Under the pieces are notes generated by a model. It was given only the letters and a program-made list of their open reading frames with translations, ran no database searches and was not told the origin of the DNA. From a virus, in the IMG/VR virus record IMGVR_UViG_3300005253_000042, positions 1 to 43,685 of that record: DNA of 43,685 nt; one strand, 5' to 3'. Both the position numbers and the translations under genes were made by a program. Of this stretch, positions 7,373-14,398 are shown piece by piece; position 1 is the first letter of the stretch; the number at the start of each line of letters is the position of its first letter.

Positions 7373-8209
7373 CTATTCTCCTTCCGCTGCCAGTCTGGAC
7401 ATTTCAACTAGCTTTGCTACTTTGTCATATGTAGGTATGCGAAGTTCTACCCCTACCAAATCAATGCACTCAGCTAGGTCAATGACTGCATGAGGCTTGA
7501 GTTTCATAACCGGTGTATCATCCTTACTAGTATCTATTTCCTTAAGGAATGTATGTACGATAACATCAGCACTGTCACCGAGTGTGTTCCATCCCTTGCG
7601 TTCCTTCTTGCCAGTCTTTTCTTCCTTAACCTCACCGCCACGTAGCACTGGTCCATACTGGTCAGTACTGTGATGAGTAATGATAAGGTTAGTGCGATTC
7701 GCCTTTGCTTGGTACATTACCCCACGCATGCGAATGTTTGGTTCACGATACTCAAAGGTGTTCAGTGATGTACGCAATTGTTGACCTGGTTTGAGGTTAC
7801 CATCGGCAGTGAATTGTAGTTCCTGTTTCTCCTGCAACACTGATGAAGAACATACTTCCCATAGCAGTGTGCCAGTATCAATGACAATGGTAGCAATCTC
7901 AGGGTCATTTACCAACTTCATGTAGTGAGAGAGGAACTGAAAGAACAACTCTTTCATACCTACTACTATCTTACTCGGTCGAACCAGGTTCAAATCAGAC
8001 ATGTCACCATACTGGAATGGCATAACATACCTGAGTTCATGTCCTTCATGCTCAGTGATAATATCCTTACTTTCAATCTCTGCTTTGAACCTATGCTTTG
8101 CTCTATCATAGCCACCGATGTCGAACTCCATATGAGCTAGTTTCTTAGGTGCAGTTAGAGCGAAGGTTGTCTTGCAGGTCTTATCGTCCCCCCAGATTCC
8201 GATTATCAT
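7373..8209 (-). CDS. RecA-fold ATPase, Sak4-like recombination protein
   Basis: 278 residues. A P-loop opens the protein (GDDKTCKT, residues 7-14) and a Walker B-like VIDT lies at 109-112, followed by an IITHH segment near 195, a plan seen in phage Sak4/AAA_24-type single-strand annealing ATPases. The usual Gly before the P-loop Lys is Cys here. It is next to a Cas4/RecB-like nuclease and a possible ssDNA-binding protein, the usual context of a phage recombination module. AAGGAT precedes ATG 8209. Family level is fairly secure; ssDNA annealing is inferred from the family. Confidence 0.8.
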   Translation of the reverse strand: MIIGIWGDDKTCKTTFALTAPKKLAHMEFDIGGYDRAKHRFKAEIESKDIITEHEGHELRYVMPFQYGDMSDLNLVRPSKIVVGMKELFFQFLSHYMKLVNDPEIATIVIDTGTLLWEVCSSSVLQEKQELQFTADGNLKPGQQLRTSLNTFEYREPNIRMRGVMYQAKANRTNLIITHHSTDQYGPVLRGGEVKEEKTGKKERKGWNTLGDSADVIVHTFLKEIDTSKDDTPVMKLKPHAVIDLAECIDLVGVELRIPTYDKVAKLVEMSRLAAEGE

Positions 8210-8424
8210 TTGTTATCCTTTTGTATGTTTATTAGCGCGCCAGAAATGCTCAACATAATGTCATTGAGTCCACTAAGTGACTCAGCTATGGACTGCAAAA
8301 TGTCATTGCGGTTATCCATGAACACAGGTATAGTACAGCTTTCAGATTCCTCAAGGAAGAATTGACATTCACTAGTGCATTTGTCCTTGATTCCATTTAC
8401 AGTTGTGAATCCGCACCTATCCAT
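8206..8424 (-). CDS. Cys-containing hypothetical protein (72 aa)
   Basis: Start at ATG 8424 (MDRCGFTTVNGIKDKCTSEC) with GGAGGAT upstream. Cysteines at 4, 16, 20 and ~31 could bind a metal; the C-terminal half is an amphipathic helix (DILQSIAESLSGLNDIMLSI), possibly for oligomerisation. ATGA overlap with the Sak4-like gene links its translation to that protein, so a recombination accessory role is possible. Confidence 0.7.
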   Translation of the reverse strand: MDRCGFTTVNGIKDKCTSECQFFLEESESCTIPVFMDNRNDILQSIAESLSGLNDIMLSISGALINIQKDNK

Positions 8425-8426
8425 TG

Positions 8427-9314
8427 CTATCCTCCAGCATGTAGTACACCCATTGGACAATATGCCGAAACATCACAATAGCTGGTGCATCGAGTGCCAC
8501 CCCAGTTTTCCTCATCATTGCATGGTTGATTGCATTCACCAGCACTAAGCGCAGCAAGTAGCATGGCAGTTTTTTCCTCGAAGAACTCCCTTACATCATC
8601 TTCATCTAGTTCTCGGACAGGTATCAGATACATCAGCTTCTCAACACCACGACCACGTGCAACCTGCAAGCCGCCATCCCTGACTGTGACCTGAATCTGC
8701 ATGCGACCTACCAGTAGCCCTTTATCCTTGAGCATGATTCGATAACGGTTCAATTGGAGTTCTGTCTCGGTGTTCTCAGCAGCTTCCGGCACAACATCGA
8801 ATGCGTTAACCATCTTGGGAGAACCAGCAGCACCCCAGTTACCACCACGTTTATACACGCCACCATCAGGGTCAGGCTTTTTACCAATAGAGACCACGCC
8901 CAATGCTTTGGCAACCTTGAAACTTCCCCATGTCTTGTAGTCGGTGAGTACATAGTTATACTCCTCATCAGGTTCAAGTAGGTCGAAGATGTCCCTATCT
9001 CCATCAGTGAGTGCAATTTCTGCGGGTAGTCCAAGTTCCTTTGCTGCATTTTCCAATGCCGAATGGTGTTGTGTCCCAAGCAGGGCAAATGCCATAGACT
9101 CAGGAGCTATGCCATACGGCTTGGTGATTCGTAGGAACTCATACATTGTACCATTGAGACATTGGGTGGTGCTAGGTATGCCATTCCATTCCCGCTGCTG
9201 TGTAACTGCTTTGATGGTAGGTGTAGTCAAACAGCGTTGCTCCATCCTACACTCACTCAAGCAGTTGGGTATTGGGGTTGTCCCACCATCAGGACAATTG
9301 AGCCAAGTCAACAT
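8427..9314 (-). CDS. Cas4/RecB-like PD-(D/E)XK nuclease with cysteine cluster
   Basis: 295 residues from ATG 9314 with AGGAGGCGG upstream; the longer frame enters the upstream hairpin and gene. The core motif reads YVLTDYKTW (D125, K127), with histidines at H83/H84 (GTQHHSALE) before it. Cysteines cluster at the N-terminus (C7, C18, C22, C28) and C-terminus (CNQPC, then CTSYC and C), as in Fe-S-containing Cas4/AddB-like exonucleases. Likely role: DNA end resection in phage recombination with the adjacent Sak4-like ATPase. No CRISPR array or other cas gene is present, so this is a phage enzyme, not an adaptation gene. Confidence 0.83.
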   Translation of the reverse strand: MLTWLNCPDGGTTPIPNCLSECRMEQRCLTTPTIKAVTQQREWNGIPSTTQCLNGTMYEFLRITKPYGIAPESMAFALLGTQHHSALENAAKELGLPAEIALTDGDRDIFDLLEPDEEYNYVLTDYKTWGSFKVAKALGVVSIGKKPDPDGGVYKRGGNWGAAGSPKMVNAFDVVPEAAENTETELQLNRYRIMLKDKGLLVGRMQIQVTVRDGGLQVARGRGVEKLMYLIPVRELDEDDVREFFEEKTAMLLAALSAGECNQPCNDEENWGGTRCTSYCDVSAYCPMGVLHAGG

Positions 9315-9336
9315 GTTCCGCCTCCTATTTAATACT

Positions 9337-9378
9337 CCTCTAACCCCCGCCACTAGTGATAGTGACGAGGGTAGGAGG
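9337..9378 (-). other. Long intergenic hairpin (terminator-like, no U-tract)
   Basis: The 42 nt fold as 19 positions on each side with a TCAC loop; only two positions mismatch and two are G-U. It lies in the 73-nt gap between the possible ssDNA-binding gene and the Cas4-like gene. Because no U-run follows, attenuation, RNA processing or mRNA stabilisation are as likely as termination. Confidence 0.65.
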
Positions 9379-9387
9379 GGCATTAAA

Positions 9388-10134
9388 CTAACCCATGACG
9401 CTTGGTACGGTGTGAATACCATTTGCATCAACTGTGGCAAGACTTGCGGCAATCAATTCACTGACAAAGCTACCATCCAGCAGCTTATCCGTGAGTGAAC
9501 CATCCGCCTTGCATGTGGCGTCTTGGAACACAAGAGTTGTGAATTCCTGTATCGAGTGTCCGTTGAGGAGAATCATTGCCTGCTGTCTAGCACTGGTGAC
9601 TCCAGCAGGTGCAGTAGCAGTAGCAGCAGGAGTGCCAGTAGGTACCTGTCCACCAGCATGACCTTCAACAGCGAGGATTTCCCATGCAAACCGTGCTTCA
9701 TTGCCTGATTCCTCGCCGCGCTTGCCATTCCACATCATGTGGCCCGGTGTGTACTTCCAATGCAAGCGCTTGCCAATGAGGTAGTCCTGTCCCTTGACCA
9801 CTGTCGGGTCGGCGTCAGCAGGAATGCCAGCATTGATGATGCGGTCGATGCTCTCACCGAAGATAGCAGCATGGCTACCCTTGCGAGTAGAGAACCACAT
9901 TTCAATCTCTGCTGTTGGTAGGTCATATGGGCTGGAAGATTCAATCACCTCGACCTGGTCTGAGACATAGACAATCTGGAGTCTTGGCTTGTCCCATTTT
10001 TCGTTGGATATCATATTAGGCTTGAACGCTGTGAGTACCGCAGTGAACTCCTTAAGTGGGGTTGCTTCGAACCCTTCATCAAAGTTCCGAGTCTTGAGTA
10101 ATCCCAGCAGTTCTTCTTGGCTCATTTCCGCCAT
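9388..10134 (-). CDS. Possible ssDNA-binding protein (248 aa)
   Basis: Start at ATG 10134 (MAEMSQEELLGLLKTRNFDE), preceded by AAGGAG 10 nt upstream. Residues ~25-150 are mixed beta with many aromatics (GKRLHWKYTPGHMMWNGK), suggesting an OB-like domain; a Pro/Ala/Thr/Gly linker (QVPTGTPAATATAPAG) follows, then a helical domain. Position immediately upstream of nuclease and annealing ATPase, and downstream of a perfect promoter, fits a highly expressed ssDNA-binding protein. That role is inferred from layout and context; no signature motif is present. Confidence 0.7.
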   Translation of the reverse strand: MAEMSQEELLGLLKTRNFDEGFEATPLKEFTAVLTAFKPNMISNEKWDKPRLQIVYVSDQVEVIESSSPYDLPTAEIEMWFSTRKGSHAAIFGESIDRIINAGIPADADPTVVKGQDYLIGKRLHWKYTPGHMMWNGKRGEESGNEARFAWEILAVEGHAGGQVPTGTPAATATAPAGVTSARQQAMILLNGHSIQEFTTLVFQDATCKADGSLTDKLLDGSFVSELIAASLATVDANGIHTVPSVMG

Positions 10135-10285
10135 GTTTCTCACTCTCCTTACCATATAGTTTTTCCAGTATGATGTCCTTGACGTATTCACCTATGGTCT
10201 TATCAGCGACCGCAGCGAATAGTTTGAGATTGTACCTATCCACAGGTTCCAACCTCACAGTCAACGTGTATTTCGGTTCATTCAT
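10079..10285 (-). CDS. Ribbon-helix-helix-like DNA-binding protein (68 aa)
   Basis: Start at ATG 10285 (MNEPKYTLTVRLEPVDRYNL) with AGGAGGAGG upstream. A short beta strand (YTLTVRLEP) followed by two helices (DRYNLKLFAAVADKT, IGEYVKDIILEKLYG) is the ribbon-helix-helix layout of Arc/CopG-type repressors. The last 56 nt overlap the next gene in another frame. It is the first gene after the promoter at 10336-10364, so autoregulation is plausible. Confidence 0.7.
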   Translation of the reverse strand: MNEPKYTLTVRLEPVDRYNLKLFAAVADKTIGEYVKDIILEKLYGKESEKHGGNEPRRTAGITQDSEL

Positions 10286-10335
10286 CGACCTCCTCCTGTC
10301 ATTACAAATAGACACAGTTGATATGCTGATACTAT

Positions 10336-10364
10336 ATTATAGCATGACGGAACACAGATGTCAA
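10336..10364 (-). promoter_or_regulatory. Consensus sigma70 promoter, leftward
   Basis: Minus-strand TTGACA (10364-10359), 17-nt spacer, TATAAT (10341-10336): a perfect match to consensus. The sequence continues ATAGTATC, shared with the promoter at 18554. It drives the ribbon-helix-helix, ssDNA-binding-like and recombination genes. Confidence 0.88.
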
Positions 10365-10367
10365 GGG

Positions 10368-10616
10368 CTAGGATTGAGAGTGTTTATCACTGCTATCCTG
10401 TATGGTGTCGTCTGGTGGGCTAGGCTTGTCAGTAATATCCTCAATACAATCTATACCCGAAACATCAATACCATAAACCTCACCTGAGGGAAGGTAATCT
10501 ATCAACACAGTATTGGCAACCAGTTCTTCAGTATGGTCGATTACCCCAAAGGAACTGGGCACATCCGAAATCTTGATATAGATAGCCTGTGCCCTCTTAT
10601 CATATGTGACTTTCAT
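10368..10616 (-). CDS. DUF2283 family protein (82 aa)
   Basis: Start at ATG 10616 with AAGGAGGGG upstream. The protein matches the DUF2283 pattern: MKVTYDKRAQAIYIKISD at the start, then VLIDYLPSGEVYGIDVSG. The family is small and widespread in bacteria and phages, of unknown biochemical function. The C-terminal ~25 residues are acidic and Ser-rich. It ends just upstream of the promoter at 10359. Confidence 0.8.
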   Translation of the reverse strand: MKVTYDKRAQAIYIKISDVPSSFGVIDHTEELVANTVLIDYLPSGEVYGIDVSGIDCIEDITDKPSPPDDTIQDSSDKHSQS

Positions 10617-10633
10617 TTCATTCCCCTCCTTGC

Positions 10634-11002
10634 TCATCCCTTCTCCTTGACTCGCCTGAAGCCAGCCGATTCCATTTCATATTGGCCCTGCCTGTACCCA
10701 CGCCGATAATCATCTGAAGATAGCTGGTCAGCACGTAAGGCTGGTTTTACCTGGGTGTTAGCCAACTCCACCAGCCTATCCCGCTTCTCCCGTAGTTCCT
10801 GGCCTTCCTTGATTTCGGGTATGGCGAGGATGGCGTCAATGGCCCCAATAATGTTGCCGCTGACTCTCCCTCGGGTTTCCGTCATGGTCTGCTCTTTATG
10901 AATCAAACCCTCGTACTGAGCAAACTCACGGGCGACCAGAATCCGAAGATGCTCGGTTATCTTCTCTCTCATGGTCTTGTCTGTCATTGGGGTGTCACTC
11001 AT
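10634..11002 (-). CDS. Hypothetical helical protein (122 aa)
   Basis: AGGAGGATAGGCA precedes ATG 11002. It is charged and mostly helical (REKITEHLRILVAREFAQYE; GQELREKRDRLVELANTQVK), ending in a Tyr/Arg/Glu-rich segment (DDYRRGYRQGQYEMES). No cysteines and no recognised family. It overlaps the upstream small gene by 8 nt. Confidence 0.7.
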   Translation of the reverse strand: MSDTPMTDKTMREKITEHLRILVAREFAQYEGLIHKEQTMTETRGRVSGNIIGAIDAILAIPEIKEGQELREKRDRLVELANTQVKPALRADQLSSDDYRRGYRQGQYEMESAGFRRVKEKG

Positions 11003-11165
11003 TGCCTATCCTCCTATCTCCATATTGTCTGTCATGTAGATACCACTGGTAATGTTCACATTCATTTTCAGGGTCCTCCACACAGGATTGATTGCGTAGT
11101 TTTAGGTTACACATGGGAGGTAAGTCTCCTTGATTGACTGCTTCCGGGCATCCTACATCAGCCAT
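10995..11165 (-). CDS. Small Cys-rich protein (56 aa)
   Basis: Starts MADVGCPEAVNQGDLPPMCN. Cysteines at 6, 19, 28 and 35, with H37, could bind one zinc. AGGAGT precedes ATG 11165, whose A is the last base of the ATPase stop codon. The family is unknown. It is too compact for anything but a single metal-stabilised fold. Confidence 0.65.
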   Translation of the reverse strand: MADVGCPEAVNQGDLPPMCNLKLRNQSCVEDPENECEHYQWYLHDRQYGDRRIGNE

Positions 11166-11926
11166 TATTCTACTCCTGTTGGTATCTTCGTTACCTCAAG
11201 ACTGCCAGAATTGAAATGAATTGGAAAAGGCTTGGGCTTTGTACCTTCTTCGTTGTTCCTCAACTTCTCAAAGGACATCATGATATTCCCGCCATCATCT
11301 ATCTTGCGGAGTTCAATGGCAGTGTCGCACCACTTGTGATAGGTAGGACCATTCATGTCATGTGCGCCGTAGTGGTAGGTTACACCTTCCACATGTTCAG
11401 GTTTTTTAGAGTGGTGTATCAGTATCACTGCCAACCTATATGTATTGATAAGGGTATTGATTCGTTTAAGCAGTAGGTCCACATCGTAGGTTTGAGTAGC
11501 ATTACCGGATATCAAGCTATATGCAGGGTCGAGTATCAACACACCTGGGTTAGACTCATTAAGTTCCATTGCTAATTCTGAGAGTCCAGGTCCACGGTCA
11601 AGTGTGATGTCATTGTTTGTCCACAACCAGACATCTTCTGAGGATATCCTGTTGCCTATCATGTACTTTTGTATCCTAGCTTGGAGTGCTGATTGTGCTA
11701 TCTCGCATTGTAGGATATATACCGGTGTAGCTATAGTCTTAAAGCCTAACCACGGCAACCCATTAGCTATGCGAAATGCAATGTCTATGGTTAACATACT
11801 CTTGTAAGTTTCAGGTTCTCCAAATATTATGCACCTGGATTCTGGTATCAGTATCCCATTGCTGATGATGTACCTGCGTGCCGGCGCTTTCCACGCAAGT
11901 AGTTGATTAGGTGTCAGTGCCTTCAT
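11165..11926 (-). CDS. RepA/AAA_25-like RecA-fold ATPase (possible replicative helicase or loader)
   Basis: 253 residues. The P-loop is GEPETYKS (36-43), Walker B is VLILDP (129-134), and ILIHH (168-172) matches the sensor segment of RepA/DnaB-type RecA folds. The Gly normally before the P-loop Lys is Tyr. The following gene upstream (11923-12339) encodes an HTH protein and overlaps by ATGA, so the pair may act together in initiation. No separate DnaB or primase is evident in the window, making this the best helicase candidate by inference. Confidence 0.78.
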   Translation of the reverse strand: MKALTPNQLLAWKAPARRYIISNGILIPESRCIIFGEPETYKSMLTIDIAFRIANGLPWLGFKTIATPVYILQCEIAQSALQARIQKYMIGNRISSEDVWLWTNNDITLDRGPGLSELAMELNESNPGVLILDPAYSLISGNATQTYDVDLLLKRINTLINTYRLAVILIHHSKKPEHVEGVTYHYGAHDMNGPTYHKWCDTAIELRKIDDGGNIMMSFEKLRNNEEGTKPKPFPIHFNSGSLEVTKIPTGVE

Positions 11927-12339
11927 GTCATGGACTCCAACACCTGCTGTTTCTTAGCTGGCACTAGATGCCATTGCTGTTCCTGATATAGTACCATACA
12001 TATGCCACTATCACAGAGACCTACCCGTTTCTTGCATCCATCACATTCGGGTAGGTTATCAACAGTGTACCTGAGTCCTAGCTTTTTTATCCACTTGCTG
12101 ATGGTACTGACATCAACCTCATTGTTGAATCGTTTGGCTACCATGGATAGTGAGCCGGAGAGTAGCACTTGTTCCAGTGTTTCCTTGCCACAATAGGTCA
12201 GTGCGATGTACCTCATAAGCGGTGTATGTGGCTGTGTAGGTACTTGAGGTCTATGTTTGAGGTGCTTACGTGCATGTGGTACCTCTTGATGCTCAAGCAA
12301 CCCGCGTTCTTTTAGGATACGTTGTTTAGGAGTGGTCAT
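11923..12339 (-). CDS. HTH protein with C-terminal cysteine cluster (138 aa)
   Basis: Start at ATG 12339 (MTTPKQRILKERGLLEHQEV) with AGGATGAAC upstream. Residues ~60-95 look like a helix-turn-helix (SLSMVAKRFNNEVDVSTIS, then WIKKLGLRY). A cysteine cluster follows (CDGCKKRVGLCDSGIC). The N-terminus is basic and His-rich. DNA binding is likely, and ATGA coupling to the RepA-like ATPase suggests an initiator or regulator role. Confidence 0.72.
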   Translation of the reverse strand: MTTPKQRILKERGLLEHQEVPHARKHLKHRPQVPTQPHTPLMRYIALTYCGKETLEQVLLSGSLSMVAKRFNNEVDVSTISKWIKKLGLRYTVDNLPECDGCKKRVGLCDSGICMVLYQEQQWHLVPAKKQQVLESMT

Positions 12340-12733
12340 GTTCATCCTGTCTTTCACGTTCTATGGCTGAGTAGAAGTCCTCAACACTTTCATCCATATC
12401 CATTGCAGAACCTTCCATTGCACCATGACGAGCGACAACCTCATTGATGATTGCTTCTAATTCGTGAGGCACAGTAGCCATTAGATAACCCCATGCCATT
12501 GCAGCACCTATTGTATTTTGTATTGCTTGACCATTATCCGACATGTTAGCTATATGGAACATGGGGTTCATATTTTCCACAGCATTGACAATGACATTGT
12601 TCATGTCCACTCGTAGGTGTCGTAGTTCGGAGTTGATGAGTTGATATGGTTTATCCATGAGTTTATATGTTGAGTTGACTAGGTCATTCAGTGCTTCTAT
12701 ATTGCTTGGGTCTATTATCCTTACCTTATGCAT
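12326..12733 (-). CDS. Hypothetical protein (135 aa)
   Basis: Start at ATG 12733 (MHKVRIIDPSNIEALNDLVN) with GGAGGG upstream. It is predominantly helical, with an Ala/Gly-rich central helix (IQNTIGAAMAWGYLMATVPH) and an acidic/His tail. A structural or oligomeric accessory protein is possible. The family is not recognised. Confidence 0.7.
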   Translation of the reverse strand: MHKVRIIDPSNIEALNDLVNSTYKLMDKPYQLINSELRHLRVDMNNVIVNAVENMNPMFHIANMSDNGQAIQNTIGAAMAWGYLMATVPHELEAIINEVVARHGAMEGSAMDMDESVEDFYSAIERERQDEHDHS

Positions 12734-12734
12734 G

Positions 12735-12836
12735 TTACCCTCCATTCCACATTTGTACTAGGTCTGTTGCTTTGGTATAGATAATGAATGCTAATGTCCA
12801 GCCGATTAAGAACCAGACTATCCATCGCTTATTCAT
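12735..12836 (-). CDS. Tiny single-span membrane protein (33 aa)
   Basis: Frame MNKRWIVWFLIGWTLAFIIY and onward: a positively charged N-terminus, one hydrophobic helix (~5-21), then a short polar tail. It overlaps the stop of the upstream gene by 8 nt and stops 1 nt before the next start, filling the gap exactly. No strong ribosome binding site, so coupling is assumed. Confidence 0.55.
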   Translation of the reverse strand: MNKRWIVWFLIGWTLAFIIYTKATDLVQMWNGG

Positions 12837-13062
12837 CCGTGTTATCTAGTGTTTGAGTATTGAATCTCTCCTTAGCATCCTTGAGATTGCGGAGTTCACT
12901 GATGCTATATTGGGATAGTAGGTTTGCCCGCATTAGGATAGGGTTCTTGCAGATGCAGATGCGGTCGTGTATTAGGTGTTCTCCATTGTTGAGGTGACTA
13001 CATCGCAGGCAGATTTTATCCGTGTTGCGTAGGATAGGGCTGTTTGGCAGTGCCTTAGTCAT
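12829..13062 (-). CDS. Zinc-ribbon-like hypothetical protein (77 aa)
   Basis: CLRC (18-21) and CIC (~36-38), with His residues between, suggest a zinc site; a helical C-terminus follows (SISELRNLKDAKERFNTQ). GGAGTGG precedes ATG 13062. It is part of the continuous overlapping gene run. Function unknown. Confidence 0.72.
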   Translation of the reverse strand: MTKALPNSPILRNTDKICLRCSHLNNGEHLIHDRICICKNPILMRANLLSQYSISELRNLKDAKERFNTQTLDNTDE

Positions 13063-13502
13063 GCTACCACTCCATCTACCGATTCATCCTCGCAGATTGC
13101 TCTGTATTTAGTGACTACCTCAGTATACTCCTCAAGGTAACATTTAGGTGGCGTGTCAAGACCTGTGATTGTGACGTTTACCGTAATGTTATTGATAATG
13201 GCTTTACCAGATGCAATCCAATTGTTACCATCATATTTGGGTACCAATCCAACAAATCCGTATGTCTTGAGTTGCTTTAGCACTTCATCTGTTCGCCAAT
13301 ATATGGAGATTGGTAGTTCTTCATGTGTTACTGGTTCATCGTGTTCCGTATTGGTGACTGTACGTACTGGATAGATGAATCCCTCAAGGTCACGCACAAC
13401 ATCGGGCATGTCCATAAGTATGGTCTTGGTGCGTTGGAGTTTCTTGAGTTGTTGGTATGCTAGGGTAATATCTCTGGCATTATCCGCCACTATGTTATTC
13501 AT
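13059..13502 (-). CDS. Hypothetical protein (147 aa)
   Basis: Start at ATG 13502 (MNNIVADNARDITLAYQQLK) with GAGAGG upstream; the longer frame starts inside the neighbouring gene. N-terminal helix, then beta-rich residues (ISIYWRTDEVLKQLKTYGFV; NNITVNVTITGLDTPP). No family is recognised. Confidence 0.7.
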   Translation of the reverse strand: MNNIVADNARDITLAYQQLKKLQRTKTILMDMPDVVRDLEGFIYPVRTVTNTEHDEPVTHEELPISIYWRTDEVLKQLKTYGFVGLVPKYDGNNWIASGKAIINNITVNVTITGLDTPPKCYLEEYTEVVTKYRAICEDESVDGVVA

Positions 13503-13896
13503 TGTTATACCTCTCAACCAAATGATTGATAACATCACCGATAGTTTTATGTGAGTGTGAGCTACCACGACATACTTCATATATAGTCCACACTAAACCA
13601 TCCCCACGTTCATGGTTTCTACCGCCATTCCAATACAACTTGAATTGTCTACCATTGTAAATGAATGCTAGGCTCCAGCGTGAGCATTCCTTTCTTGTAC
13701 CGCCAAGGAATAACTGTGCTATCTTGAGTGCTTCATACTCAGATGATGTTACTATTTTTTTAATTGTACATTGGTCAAAGTTTTCCATCATCCACTCAGC
13801 TAATCTCATGGATGATGCACTATCCATACTAGCAGTGACTCTACTACCTCTAGCTACCGCCCTTAGCTTGTCCATCAGTAATTCTGTGGTGTCCAT
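13495..13896 (-). CDS. Hypothetical protein (133 aa)
   Basis: AAAGGAGGCGAGCA precedes ATG 13896, one of the strongest ribosome binding sites in this arm. N-terminal helices (TTELLMDKLRAVARGSRVTA) are followed by a Trp/Tyr-rich beta segment (WSLAFIYNGRQFKLYWNGGR). No recognised family. Overlaps the next gene by 8 nt. Confidence 0.72.
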   Translation of the reverse strand: MDTTELLMDKLRAVARGSRVTASMDSASSMRLAEWMMENFDQCTIKKIVTSSEYEALKIAQLFLGGTRKECSRWSLAFIYNGRQFKLYWNGGRNHERGDGLVWTIYEVCRGSSHSHKTIGDVINHLVERYNNE

Positions 13897-13908
13897 TGCT
13901 CGCCTCCT

Positions 13909-14106
13909 TTATGTATACAGTGCGCTACTAGGTGGTTCATCACTATTGATGCAACGTGCGCTCCATAATCCACAGTGTAGATTGGGGTACTCTCTTGAGG
14001 TGACAAAGTACCCGCATTGTAAGCACTTGTCCTTATACTTTGACATGGTTATCAGTGGTATGTACTGATTCTCCAATGTCTCCCGCAGAATTGACCATTT
14101 GTCCAT
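13909..14106 (-). CDS. Zinc-ribbon-like protein (65 aa)
   Basis: CLQC (28-31) plus later cysteines (C45, C52) form a probable zinc site. AGGAGGG precedes ATG 14106. It lies immediately downstream of the dispersed AT-rich element at 14123-14153. Function unknown. Confidence 0.72.
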   Translation of the reverse strand: MDKWSILRETLENQYIPLITMSKYKDKCLQCGYFVTSREYPNLHCGLWSARCINSDEPPSSALYT

Positions 14107-14122
14107 TGCTATCCCTCCTAAC

Positions 14123-14153
14123 TAATACTAATTGACATGTAATACTATGTTGA
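14123..14153 (+). repeat. Dispersed ~30-bp AT-rich element, copy 1
   Basis: Contains TTGACATGTAATACTATG (14132-14149). The same block recurs at 32656-32673 with one base different and, on the minus strand, from 22471 downward. Here it points rightward although all adjacent genes are leftward. It could be a promoter remnant, an operator or an antisense promoter. The adjoining minus-strand sequence also has AATAATATAGTATC, like the leftward promoters. Confidence 0.7.
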
Positions 14154-14170
14154 TACTATATTATTACTAG

Positions 14171-14398
14171 CTACCAAATTGCAGTGAGTATTCTCCGCCA
14201 TAGTGGTGGTCGTTTGCTCTCTACTATGGCATTGAATTGGTCAGCTATGGTGTAGTTGTGTTTTGCTGCCATGTGTCGGAGCATGTTGGGAGTCCTGGCC
14301 TCTGACCTGATGAAGTGTTCACAGGTGGTACAGGCTGTAGGTTGTCTGGCATACACGGATGCATGTTGGAATAAGCTTTCTCGTATTGAGCTATGCAT
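14171..14398 (-). CDS. C2H2-type zinc-finger protein (75 aa)
   Basis: CTTC (23-26) and H42-x4-H47 (MLRHMAAKH) form a classic C2H2 finger with the leucine before the first His. The flanks are basic (RPPLWRRILTAIW C-terminus). GAGGAAG precedes ATG 14398. It is the second of a tandem pair with 14391-14558, sharing the C-x2-C...L/H..H layout followed by N-Y. DNA or RNA binding is likely. C2H2 fingers are unusual in phages. Confidence 0.78.
   Translation of the reverse strand: MHSSIRESLFQHASVYARQPTACTTCEHFIRSEARTPNMLRHMAAKHNYTIADQFNAIVESKRPPLWRRILTAIW

Noticed and set aside
8427-9314. Cas4-like nuclease as part of a CRISPR-Cas locus
   Set aside because: No repeat-spacer array and no other cas gene anywhere in the window; phage Cas4/RecB-like nucleases are common in recombination modules.
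14290-14330. CTGATGA on the plus strand, a possible second hammerhead core
   Set aside because: No GAAA, stem III or GUC in the required positions, and it lies inside a zinc-finger coding sequence. The same applies to the TCATCAG occurrences near 1880, 4630 and 8970.
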